Source of the DNA: Enterobacter ludwigii
GTDB taxonomy: Bacteria > Pseudomonadota > Gammaproteobacteria > Enterobacterales > Enterobacteriaceae
DNA length: 64,000 nt
Reading direction: 5' to 3'
Assembly: GCF_001750725.1 (NCBI RefSeq)
Contig: NZ_CP017279.1
Location: 2,294,001 to 2,358,000, forward strand
Shown here: positions 38,595-46,949 of the stretch, in pieces
How positions within the stretch are numbered: the stretch's first letter is position 1
Layout of the letters: each line of letters opens with the position of its first letter
Position numbers and translations under genes: made by a program
The notes under the pieces: generated by a model
The model's input: the letters and a program-made list of their open reading frames with translations, nothing else
Told to the model about the DNA's origin: nothing
Databases searched by the model: none

Positions 38595-38937
38595 AAATTT
38601 AGCGACCTGATTAACCTGGATGTTAAGGAAGGACGACGCCGGAGCGTCAAACGCGGCAATTATAGGGATTTCGCGGGCATGATACCAGTCGAAAGCGCAG
38701 GTTCTGCGAGACAGGGTGAAAAGCGACGAAATGATCCCTTTGTGAAATTTAAACGCACGTTTTTTCAGCGTTTGTCGGGGATTTTTTACCGAGTAACTAT
38801 TTAATAAGTCTATGATGTCAAATTATGAGCAGTCGCCATATGAATTGTAAATTGTTTGTACTAGCATAAACCAAATTATCAAATTCACTCGTCCGGACTT
38901 CTCTCCTGACGGCATGGCGTCTCTGGATAAAGCGGTA
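38595..38937. promoter_or_regulatory. udk-dgcE divergent intergenic region
   Basis: 343 bases between divergent genes without a convincing ORF. The udk side has TATAAT at 38659-38664 (minus strand); a matching -35 is weak. The dgcE side is AT-rich from about 38790 to 38890, which would suit its promoter, but no hexamer pair stands out. Confidence 0.5.
38659..38664 (-). promoter_or_regulatory. Possible udk promoter -10 box
   Basis: A TATAAT hexamer on the minus strand 65 bases upstream of the udk ATG; only a weak -35 candidate (TGGTAT) stands 17 bases upstream. Confidence 0.4.
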
Positions 38938-41900
38938 ATGAATAAACAATACCAGCGGGTTTTGGTTACCACCACACATCCTTTATTGCGACTTGTCTGT
39001 CTGGGCCTGGTCACCTTTATCTTTACCTTATTTTCGCTGGAGCTGACCCGCTTCGGCACCCTGCTCGCCCCGCTCTGGTTCCCTACCGCCATCATGATGG
39101 TGGCCTTTTACCGTCATGCAGGAAAGATGTGGCCGGGTATCGCCCTGGCCTGCTCGTTTGGCAATATCCTGGCCGCGTGGATGCTTTTCTCCTGGTCGTC
39201 GATCAACCCGACCTATACCGCTATCAACGTGGTTGAAGCCGTGATTGGCGCGGTGTTACTGCGTAAACTGCTCCCATGGTATAACCCCCTGCAGAATCTG
39301 AATGACTGGATCCGTCTGTCCATCGGCAGTGCGCTGGTGCCACCGCTGGTTGGCGGAGTGCTGGTGTATCTTCTGGTGCCGGGTCCGGAGCCGCTGCGTA
39401 ATTTCCTCGTCTGGGTGTTATCAGAAGCCATTGGTGCGCTGGCGCTGGTGCCGTTAGGGTTACTGTTTAAACCACATTATCTGCTGCGTCACCGCAACCC
39501 AAAATTGCTGCTGGAAACGCTCGCCACCATGGCCGTGACGCTGGCTCTCAGTTGGATGGCGATTACCTGGCTGCCGTGGCCCTTCACCTGCGTTATCGTT
39601 CTGCTTATGTGGAGCGCCGTGCGCCTGCCGCGAATGGAGGCGTTTCTGGTGTTTCTGGTCACCGTGATGATGGTCTCGCTGATCATGACGCGTAACCCTG
39701 CATCCATGACGCCGCAAAACCTGCTGGTGACGCTAAACGCTCCCTGGCTGCCCTTTTTGATGATGCTGTTGCCGGCCAATATTATGACCATGGTGATGTA
39801 TGCCTTTCGCGCCGAACGCAAACATATCACCGAAAGTGAAGCGCGTTTTCGTAACGCGATGGAGTATTCCGCCATCGGCATGGCGCTGGTCAGCATTGAG
39901 GGGCAGTGGCTTCAGGCCAATAAAGCCCTGTGTAACTTCCTGGGATACAGCCAGACGGAGCTTCAGGCCCTCACCTTCCAGCAGTTAACCTGGCCGGAAG
40001 ATTTGAATACCGATCTCGAACAGCTGGAGCAGCTGGTCAACGGCGACATCAACACCTACACCCTTGAGAAGCGTTACTACACCCGCAATGGTGAAGTGGT
40101 CTGGGCCCTGCTTGCCGTCTCCGTGGTGCGCCACACCGACGGTTCACCGCTCTATTTTATCGCCCAGATTGAAGATATTAACGACCTGAAGCAGACCGAG
40201 TGGGTCAATAAACGCCTGATGGAGCGCATCACCCTCGCCAACGAAGCGGGCGGTATCGGCATCTGGGAGTGGGATCTGGAGCCAGACATTATCAGCTGGG
40301 ATAAGCGGATGTTTGAGCTGTATGAGATCCCGCCGCACATCAAGCCCACCTGGCAGCTCTGGCACGAAACGATGCTCCCGGAAGACCGCGCTCACGCTGA
40401 AAAGGTGCTCCGGGATTCCCTCATTTCACGTTTGCCGTTTAAGCTTGAGTTCCGCATTCGTGTTAAAGAAGGCGTGCGCCATATACGCTCTCTGGCGAAC
40501 CGGGTACTGAACAAACAGGGTGAAGTCGAACGCCTGCTCGGCATCAACATGGACATGACCGAGGTGAAGCAGCTCAACGAAGCGCTGTTCCAGGAAAAAG
40601 AGCGTTTGCACATTACCCTCGATTCCATCGGCGAAGCGGTGTTGTGTACCGATATCGACATGAATGTCACCTTTATGAACCCGGTTGCCGAGAAGATGAG
40701 CGGCTGGCTGCAGACCGAGGCTATCGGGCAGCCTGTTCTGAAGGTGTTGCACATTACCTTTGGTGAAAAGGGACCGCTGATGGAGAATATTCACAGCGGC
40801 GATATGTCCCGTTCCGATATAGACCAGGACGTGGTGCTGAACTGCCGTACCGGCGGCAACTACGATATCCACTACAGCATCACCCCGCTCAGTACGCTGG
40901 ACGGGCAAAACATTGGCTCCGTGATCGTGATTCAGGACGTGACGGAATCGCGCAAAATGCTGCGTCAGCTCAGTTACAGTGCCTCGCACGATGCCCTCAC
41001 CCACCTCGCAAACCGGGTCAGTTTCGAAAACCACCTCAAACGGCTCTTACAGACCGTACAGGAGACACGCCAGCGTCATGCGCTGGTGTTTATCGATCTC
41101 GATCGTTTTAAAGCCGTCAACGACACCGCAGGCCATGCGGCGGGTGATGCTCTGCTGCGGGAGCTTTCGTCATTAATGTTGACCATGCTCCGCTCCAGCG
41201 ACGTGCTGGCTCGTCTCGGCGGGGACGAATTCGGGTTGTTGCTCCCGGACTGCAATATCGAAAGCGCGCGTTATATTACCGGCCGCCTGATTAACACCAT
41301 CAATGACTATCACTTTATGTGGGAAGGACGTCTGCACCGGATCGGCGCCAGCGCGGGTATTACTCTGATTGATGAAAATAACCATCAGGCTTCAGAAATC
41401 ATGTCGCAGGCGGATATCGCCTGTTACGCCTCGAAAAACAGCGGACGCGGCGTCGTCACGGTTTATGAACCCCAGCAGGAACGGGACCACGGCATGCGCA
41501 GCATGATGTCGCTTGATGAGCAGTGGCACATGATTAAAGACAATCATCTGATGATGATTGCCCGCAGCGTCGCGTCTCCACGGATACCGGAAAGCTGCAA
41601 CTTCTGGCTGATTTCATTACGCCTGTGGACCAGCCAGGGCGAAGTGCAGGAAGAGCATGCGTTCCGCTCCGGACTTGCGGAGCCTGAACTGTTGCACGCC
41701 CTTGACAGACGTATCTTCAACGAGTTTTTCCGCACCTCCGCCGCACAGGTCGCCCACAAAGGCATGGGGGTCGCGCTTCCGCTGTCTGAAGCAGGTTTAG
41801 CAAGCGTCACGCTGGTTGATGAACTTGTCGACCTACTGGAGAAGAGCCCCATGCCAGGCCGTCTGCTGCATCTGGTTATCGCTGCCGACGTGGTATGTAA

Positions 41901-42267
41901 TCCGGATGAGAACCTGCAGCAGGGCCTGCAAAAGCTTCGCCATGCTGGCTGCCGCGTCGTGCTCAGCCAGGTGGGACGCGATATGAACGTCTTTAGCCAC
42001 CTCAGCGCCAATATGGCCGATTATCTGATGCTTGATACGGAAATGGTGACGAATGTTTATGGCAACCTGATGGATGAGATGATGGTGACGATCGTTCAGG
42101 GGCACGCCCAGCGCCTGGGCATGAAAACCATCGCCGGTCCGTGTAACCAGCCCATCATGATGGACACGCTCTCCGGCATCGGCATTGATTTTATTTACGG
42201 CGACACCATCGCCGAGCCGCAGCCGTTGGATCTACTGCTTAATACCAGCTATTTCGCCATCAACTGA
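38938..42267 (+). CDS. dgcE: Membrane diguanylate cyclase DgcE (YegE)
   Basis: A 1109-residue inner-membrane c-di-GMP synthase, in E. coli the top-level cyclase for CsgD/curli control. An N-terminal MASE1 sensor with about eight membrane segments (to ~residue 290) is followed by three PAS domains (starting near FRNAMEYSAIGMALV, ITLANEAGGIGIWEW and ITLDSIGEAVLCTD). The GGDEF domain is intact (DVLARLGGDEFGLLLPD). The C-terminal EAL-like domain lacks the EAL signature and catalytic residues, as in E. coli DgcE. The ATG at 38938 (MNKQYQRV) matches the E. coli start better than one eight codons upstream. Its 3' end overlaps alkA by 36 bases, tail to tail. Confidence 0.93.
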   Translation: MNKQYQRVLVTTTHPLLRLVCLGLVTFIFTLFSLELTRFGTLLAPLWFPTAIMMVAFYRHAGKMWPGIALACSFGNILAAWMLFSWSSINPTYTAINVVEAVIGAVLLRKLLPWYNPLQNLNDWIRLSIGSALVPPLVGGVLVYLLVPGPEPLRNFLVWVLSEAIGALALVPLGLLFKPHYLLRHRNPKLLLETLATMAVTLALSWMAITWLPWPFTCVIVLLMWSAVRLPRMEAFLVFLVTVMMVSLIMTRNPASMTPQNLLVTLNAPWLPFLMMLLPANIMTMVMYAFRAERKHITESEARFRNAMEYSAIGMALVSIEGQWLQANKALCNFLGYSQTELQALTFQQLTWPEDLNTDLEQLEQLVNGDINTYTLEKRYYTRNGEVVWALLAVSVVRHTDGSPLYFIAQIEDINDLKQTEWVNKRLMERITLANEAGGIGIWEWDLEPDIISWDKRMFELYEIPPHIKPTWQLWHETMLPEDRAHAEKVLRDSLISRLPFKLEFRIRVKEGVRHIRSLANRVLNKQGEVERLLGINMDMTEVKQLNEALFQEKERLHITLDSIGEAVLCTDIDMNVTFMNPVAEKMSGWLQTEAIGQPVLKVLHITFGEKGPLMENIHSGDMSRSDIDQDVVLNCRTGGNYDIHYSITPLSTLDGQNIGSVIVIQDVTESRKMLRQLSYSASHDALTHLANRVSFENHLKRLLQTVQETRQRHALVFIDLDRFKAVNDTAGHAAGDALLRELSSLMLTMLRSSDVLARLGGDEFGLLLPDCNIESARYITGRLINTINDYHFMWEGRLHRIGASAGITLIDENNHQASEIMSQADIACYASKNSGRGVVTVYEPQQERDHGMRSMMSLDEQWHMIKDNHLMMIARSVASPRIPESCNFWLISLRLWTSQGEVQEEHAFRSGLAEPELLHALDRRIFNEFFRTSAAQVAHKGMGVALPLSEAGLASVTLVDELVDLLEKSPMPGRLLHLVIAADVVCNPDENLQQGLQKLRHAGCRVVLSQVGRDMNVFSHLSANMADYLMLDTEMVTNVYGNLMDEMMVTIVQGHAQRLGMKTIAGPCNQPIMMDTLSGIGIDFIYGDTIAEPQPLDLLLNTSYFAIN

Positions 42268-43104
42268 TGGCGCCCAGCCGTCGGTATACCAGATGTGCAG
42301 CAACGCATACGAGCGCCAGGGCTGCCAGCGCTGGGCGTAGCGCCGAATTTGCGCAGGCGTCATCCCGGCAAAACGTTGCTTTATCAGATAATCATCCGGC
42401 AGAAAAACGTCCTTCGCCTGCCAGCCGCGCAGGGCCAGGTAGTTTGCCGTCCAGCGTCCTATCCCGGGCCGCTGCTGTAAGGCCTTCATTCCCGCCTCAA
42501 TATCCGCAGGAGGGGAAAGCGGAAACGTCCCGTCAACCACAGACTGAGCCAGGTGAACGATCGACTCCGCCCGCTTTACCGGCATTCCAAGCGCTTTCAA
42601 CGCCAGCGGGTCCGCTGCGGCCAGCGCGTGCGGGGTCGGGAAGCAGAGATAACCCGGGGCGTCTTCAACCGGCTCCCCGCACAGGGCGACAACGCGGGAA
42701 GCCAATTTTGCCGCCATCGCCACGCTAACCAGTTGCCCGAGTATCGCCCGCACACCCTGCTCCCAGGCATCCATCGCCCCCGGCAACCGTAAGCCTGGTC
42801 GTGCTGCCCCCAGATCCCCCAGTGTCGAGCGGATCGCCTGAGGATCGCAGTCAAGATCGAAAAGTCGCCCGATACGCTCAAGGCAGGTCTGCGCAACCGG
42901 AATCAAGCCCGGGCTGAGCGTCACGGTAAGCGTAGGGGTTTGGCTGTCCGGCGTAACGCGAAATATCCCCTGATGCCCCTCACAGGCGAAACTGCGCTCG
43001 TAATAGTGGTCCGTGACGGTCTCTACGCCCGCTACCGCACGTGCGCCAAGGAAACCAAACATCCATTGCCAGTCGTAAGGGGGTTGCCAGGTCAGGGTAT
43101 ACAT
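42232..43104 (-). CDS. alkA: 3-methyladenine DNA glycosylase II
   Basis: Removes alkylated bases (3-methyladenine and others) in base-excision repair. The 290 residues have the AlkA N-terminal domain (MYTLTWQPPYDWQWMFGFL) and the HhH-GPD core: ARPGLRLPGAMDAWEQGVRA, ILGQLVSVAMAAKLASRV, hairpin LQQRPGIGRWTANYLALRGW, and catalytic aspartate in DVFLPDDYLIKQRF. Its C-terminus runs slightly past the E. coli end and overlaps dgcE convergently. Two adjacent ATGs (43107, 43104) are possible starts; the second gives the family N-terminus. Ada-box control cannot be judged. Confidence 0.94.
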   Translation of the reverse strand: MYTLTWQPPYDWQWMFGFLGARAVAGVETVTDHYYERSFACEGHQGIFRVTPDSQTPTLTVTLSPGLIPVAQTCLERIGRLFDLDCDPQAIRSTLGDLGAARPGLRLPGAMDAWEQGVRAILGQLVSVAMAAKLASRVVALCGEPVEDAPGYLCFPTPHALAAADPLALKALGMPVKRAESIVHLAQSVVDGTFPLSPPADIEAGMKALQQRPGIGRWTANYLALRGWQAKDVFLPDDYLIKQRFAGMTPAQIRRYAQRWQPWRSYALLHIWYTDGWAPSVDGEIAGIKQ

Positions 43105-43234
43105 CATCGCTCCTTTTTTGTTCCCCTCAGCATAAACCGAAAGGCCTTGTTTCGCCTTGCTTTCATATTCCTGTTGTCGCCAGGCAGACATTTCGCTAAA
43201 GTCTCGCCCCTTCTCACTGGCATGGGGATTAATC

Positions 43235-44587
43235 GTGTTTATTGGATTTGACTACGGTACGGCAAACTGTTCGGTTGCCATTATGCAAAACGGGCAACCA
43301 CAGCTCCTGAAGATGGAAAAAGAGAGCACGCTGCTGCCATCAATGCTCTGCGCACCCACTCGCGAAGCGGTCAGCGAATGGCTGTTCCGTCATCATCAGG
43401 TTCCCGCTACCGCGGCGGAAACCCAGGCGCTGCTGCGCCGTGCGGTCAGTTTTAACCGCGACGAAGATATCGACGTGACCCCTTCCAGCGTGCAGTTTGG
43501 CCTCTCATCGCTGGGCCATTACATTGACGATCCGGAAGAGGTTTACTTCGTTAAATCCCCGAAGTCGTTTCTGGGCGCCAGCGGGTTAAAACCACAGCAG
43601 GTGGCGATGTTCGAAGACCTGGTGTGCGCCATGATGCTGCACATCCGTAACCAGGCGCAGACCCAGGTACCCGATCCCATCACGCAGGCCGTTATTGGTC
43701 GCCCGATCAACTTCCAGGGTCTGGGCGGTGAAGAGGCTAACCAGCAAGCGCAGGGGATCCTCAAGCGCGCCGCACACCGAGCCGGTTTCCGTGACGTGGT
43801 CTTCCAGTATGAGCCGGTAGCGGCAGGACTGGATTTTGAAGCCACATTAACGCAAGAGCAACGCGTGCTCGTTGTGGATATCGGCGGGGGCACCACCGAC
43901 TGCTCTTTACTGCTGATGGGGCCACAATGGCATCAGCGTCGTGACCGCGAAACCAGCCTGTTGGGCCACAGCGGCTGCCGCGTAGGCGGTAACGACCTGG
44001 ACATTGCTCTGGCATTTAAAAGCCTGATGCCGCTGCTCGGCATGGGCGGACAAACCGAAAAAGGCATTGCCCTGCCAATTCTGCCCTGGTGGAACGCCAT
44101 CGCCATCAACGACGTTCCGGCGCAGAGTGATTTTTACAGCACCGCGAACGGGCGCTTCCTGAACGATCTGGTACGCGACGCGCAGGACGCGGATAAAGTC
44201 GCCCTGCTCTATAAAGTGTGGCGTCAGCGTCTCAGCTATCGCGTAGTGCGTACCGCTGAAGAGAGCAAAATCGCCCTCTCTGACCGTGCTGAACACGCTG
44301 TCTCATTACCTTTTATCAGTGATGAGCTGGCGACCGCGATATCGCAGGAAGGGCTGGAAACGGCACTCGCCCAGCCGCTGCAGCGGATCCTCGAGCAGGT
44401 GCAACTGGCGCTGGAGAATGGCAAAGAGAAGCCGGATGTGATTTACCTGACCGGCGGTAGCGCCCGTTCACCGCTTATCAAGAAAGCGCTGGCGGAACAG
44501 CTTCCGGGTATTCCGATTGCCGGTGGCGATGACTTTGGCTCCGTAACGGCAGGTCTGGCCCGCTGGGCACAGGTGATGTTCCGTTAA
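43235..44587 (+). CDS. yegD: Hsp70-like putative chaperone YegD
   Basis: A 450-residue actin-fold ATPase related to the nucleotide-binding domain of DnaK but lacking the substrate-binding domain. The N-terminus FIGFDYGTANCSVAIM is phosphate loop 1; VLVVDIGGGTTDCSLLLMG is loop 2 and VIYLTGGSARSPLIKKAL the adenosine motif. The GTG at 43235 gives exactly the 450-residue E. coli length and has GGGGA just upstream; longer in-frame starts overlap the alkA promoter region and are rejected. Function is unproven. Confidence 0.94.
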   Translation: MFIGFDYGTANCSVAIMQNGQPQLLKMEKESTLLPSMLCAPTREAVSEWLFRHHQVPATAAETQALLRRAVSFNRDEDIDVTPSSVQFGLSSLGHYIDDPEEVYFVKSPKSFLGASGLKPQQVAMFEDLVCAMMLHIRNQAQTQVPDPITQAVIGRPINFQGLGGEEANQQAQGILKRAAHRAGFRDVVFQYEPVAAGLDFEATLTQEQRVLVVDIGGGTTDCSLLLMGPQWHQRRDRETSLLGHSGCRVGGNDLDIALAFKSLMPLLGMGGQTEKGIALPILPWWNAIAINDVPAQSDFYSTANGRFLNDLVRDAQDADKVALLYKVWRQRLSYRVVRTAEESKIALSDRAEHAVSLPFISDELATAISQEGLETALAQPLQRILEQVQLALENGKEKPDVIYLTGGSARSPLIKKALAEQLPGIPIAGGDDFGSVTAGLARWAQVMFR

Positions 44588-44591
44588 GCCC

Positions 44592-44627
44592 CGACGGAAG
44601 CCCTCGAAATGCGCAGGGCTTCCGTCG
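44592..44627. terminator. Bidirectional terminator between yegD and the HTH-EAL gene
   Basis: CGACGGAAGCCCT (44592-44604) pairs perfectly with AGGGCTTCCGTCG (44615-44627) around a 10-base loop, followed by TTT on the plus strand. It lies 4 bases after the yegD stop and 1 base beyond the stop of the convergent HTH-EAL gene. Confidence 0.88.
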
Positions 44628-44628
44628 T

Positions 44629-46116
44629 TTACAGCGCGTTAAAACGCACATTTTCCTTTTTACCTGGCAGCACGCTGCCCTTTTTGCATGCCGCTTCTCG
44701 TGTCGTCGGCTGGCTTTGCTCGACAAATCGCCGGAAATCAGCGAACGGCACCGGGGGCAGGAAATGATACCCCTGCAGGTAATCCACCTGTTTGCTGATA
44801 AGCCACTCTCGCTGATAAGCGTACTCCACCCCTTCCGCCACGGTACGCAGCCCAAGAATCATCGCCAGATTAATAATCGATTCCAGCATCGGCAGCGGTT
44901 GGTTATCAGCCTGGATAGCGTTGATAAAGGTCTTATCAATTTTTATGACATCCAGTTCGAGTTCATTCAGATAGCATAAATTCGCGTATCCTGTACCAAA
45001 GTCATCCAGCGCAAACATCACCCCGCGATTACGCAGTGAACGGATCAGTTCTTTTATTGCAGGCGTCACGGCCAGCGTTTGATTTTCGGTGATCTCAATC
45101 ATGAGCTTCACCGGTAACGATTCTGTCAGCTCTAAAAAATTGAGGCACTCCCAATAAAACACCGGGTTACTTAACGTGGTTGGACTGACATTAAACGCCA
45201 CAAACAGCGGTGTATTTAACCCGTTATTCTTTTGCTTTAAGTCACTGGCAACTTTATGCATTAAATAGCTGGTGAGTTCATTAATCAGGCCACAGCTTTC
45301 TGCCAGCGGAATAAATTCTCGCTGCGAAATCGTGTAATTATGCCCTAATGGCCAGCGGGCCAAAATCTCTATACCACACAGCTCACCACCTGCACCGACA
45401 ACGGGTTGATAATAAGGTAAAATTTCATCATTTTTGAGTGCCAGACTCAGACGCCCCGCATCATTATTATCATAACTACGCCCGGTGGATTTGCGCATTA
45501 ACGTACTGTTCTGCCCCACATCTCTTTCAGTCAGGAAACCATTGCGGATAAGAAAAATAATAGATTCAATAAAATTTTTAAAACCAAGCCTGTGCGTTAT
45601 TTTATCCCGGTAGCGATACAGGGATTTTGTGGTCAATGAATTTGCCCGGCAGAATTCGGCCTGCCCCTCTTTCGTCATCATGGCATTAAGCATGTCTGCC
45701 TCAAATTCGGTTAACGCGAAAACGTCCAGCTCATCTGATTTTACGCGTGATTCCGGTTGCGGGGTGGTCATCAGTATACGCGTGAGTATATCGATGACGG
45801 TCGTATAATGCAGTGTTACATCAATTGAGGTACTGTATTCATAGCCTCGATTAATACACTCATTTTCGCTCAACCTGAGAACAACGCTGTTTACCATGAT
45901 AAACTGGCTACTGTTACGATGTAGCCATTTCTTCACCAGGAAAAAGGGCATCCGGTTATCAACAATTAACAGACAGGAGTTGTATTGCTGAAAAGAAAGG
46001 TCTGACTCTGATATAAATGTCTGACTGTCGACCAGTACCAGATTAGGCAAAAAAGCCCTAAGCCCGGCGAAAAGATAAATGTCATAACTGAGCAGGAAGA
46101 CCTTTTTCTTATTCAT
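44629..46116 (-). CDS. LuxR-type HTH / EAL-domain fusion regulator (predicted c-di-GMP phosphodiesterase)
   Basis: A 495-residue soluble protein. Residues 1-125 form a receiver-sized domain of unclear type. Residues ~133-190 look like a LuxR-type HTH (LTEFEADMLNAMMT, then SLTTKSLYRYRDKITHRLGF). Residues ~225-480 are an EAL domain whose key residues appear kept: EIL in place of EAL (Glu250), Asn309 in FNVSP, Glu341 in EITEN, the Asp pair in LDDFGTGYANL, Lys392, Glu428 in AEGVE and Gln448 in LQGYHF. It should therefore cleave c-di-GMP and bind DNA. It lies beside an ecp-type pilus operon lacking ecpR, whose product is also a LuxR-type HTH protein. Several start codons are possible; the ATG at 46116 is preferred because it follows GGTGATT. 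The DNA is AT-rich. Function and target are inferred. Confidence 0.82.
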   Translation of the reverse strand: MNKKKVFLLSYDIYLFAGLRAFLPNLVLVDSQTFISESDLSFQQYNSCLLIVDNRMPFFLVKKWLHRNSSQFIMVNSVVLRLSENECINRGYEYSTSIDVTLHYTTVIDILTRILMTTPQPESRVKSDELDVFALTEFEADMLNAMMTKEGQAEFCRANSLTTKSLYRYRDKITHRLGFKNFIESIIFLIRNGFLTERDVGQNSTLMRKSTGRSYDNNDAGRLSLALKNDEILPYYQPVVGAGGELCGIEILARWPLGHNYTISQREFIPLAESCGLINELTSYLMHKVASDLKQKNNGLNTPLFVAFNVSPTTLSNPVFYWECLNFLELTESLPVKLMIEITENQTLAVTPAIKELIRSLRNRGVMFALDDFGTGYANLCYLNELELDVIKIDKTFINAIQADNQPLPMLESIINLAMILGLRTVAEGVEYAYQREWLISKQVDYLQGYHFLPPVPFADFRRFVEQSQPTTREAACKKGSVLPGKKENVRFNAL

Positions 46117-46475
46117 AATAATCACCATCACGTTTTCATTGTAAAACGCAGCCTTCCCGAACAGGAAAGTGTATTCACAATTGACCTGGTATTCACATAT
46201 ACTTAAGGTAAAACAAATAAAATGCCTTTAGATTGCATAATGTGTAGTAGCTCATCCCCCTTGCAATAAAACTGAGCGCAGGGGAAATGATAAGAATATT
46301 CTTGCTGTATCGGTAGCGAATTCTGAGGTCCGAAATGAGTACAAACTTATGCGCTTATATTCACATTCGGACAAACTTTAGTGATAATAAACACTATTTT
46401 AACAGAATAAAAAACCATAAATGATGCGACACATAGGTTATTATTTCAGAATAAGACGATACCCTATTCTGAGGA
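46117..46475. promoter_or_regulatory. Intergenic region upstream of the HTH-EAL gene
   Basis: 359 AT-rich bases. They contain a near-perfect RcsAB-like palindrome (46291-46304), a stem-loop just after the FidL-like stop (arms TCAGAATA 46446-46453 and TATTCTGA 46465-46472, a possible terminator without a U-tract), and a plus-strand 29-codon ORF (46335-46424) with GAGG seven bases upstream, which is too short to accept as a gene. The HTH-EAL promoter must lie here. Confidence 0.55.
46291..46304 (-). promoter_or_regulatory. RcsAB-like box upstream of the HTH-EAL gene
   Basis: TAAGAATATTCTTG matches the RcsAB consensus TAAGAATATTCCTA at 12 of 14 positions, and its central 12 bases are a perfect palindrome. 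It lies about 175 bases upstream of the HTH-EAL start. Confidence 0.5.
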
Positions 46476-46949
46476 TTACGCTGCCCGACACACCAACAGG
46501 GTGCGTCGCAAATCGCGTATACCGTACACATTGTGCGCAATATGCATTATTTTATAATAGAAGTTGTGTTGCTTAGACATAATTAATCCCGTGATCTCAT
46601 CAGGCAAATCATCATTATCATTTTTGATCACAGAAACCCGTTGGGTACGTATGTAGCCGTCACTATCATTACCTAAAAATTTAAGCATCGTGGAACGGTT
46701 AATGGCGTAGCTTTTCCCATTAACATTAATCACGCCCACTTGTGACAATACCCCCTCTTCAGCAGATGATATCCTGAAAACCAGCAATACCTCCCCTTCG
46801 ATGTGCATACCTGTTTTTTGCGTATTGAGCACAAGATGGTTCTTCGCTGAGCATACCAGCGCTGCCGGAACCTCATGACGTTTAAATAAAAACAAAAAAA
46901 TGATAACAAGCGCTACGGCAAGACTAAAATACATAATTTTCGCACGCAT
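46476..46949 (-). CDS. FidL-like small membrane protein
   Basis: A 157-residue protein with one N-terminal membrane segment (YFSLAVALVIIFLFLFKR, about residues 7-24) and a periplasmic remainder with two cysteines (VCSAKN and VCRAA). It resembles the FidL-like family, named after the Salmonella gene beside marT and misL. Family members sit next to a CadC/ToxR-type membrane regulator, as here, and may modulate it in the way ToxS assists ToxR (inference). GGGGAG about 7 bases before the ATG at 46949 supports this start over the TTG two codons upstream. It overlaps the regulator gene by 26 bases. Confidence 0.7.
   Translation of the reverse strand: MRAKIMYFSLAVALVIIFLFLFKRHEVPAALVCSAKNHLVLNTQKTGMHIEGEVLLVFRISSAEEGVLSQVGVINVNGKSYAINRSTMLKFLGNDSDGYIRTQRVSVIKNDNDDLPDEITGLIMSKQHNFYYKIMHIAHNVYGIRDLRRTLLVCRAA

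Noticed and set aside
43157..43234. 26-codon N-terminal extension of yegD
   Set aside because: The GTG at 43235 gives the family start and length; the extension lies in the alkA-yegD promoter region.
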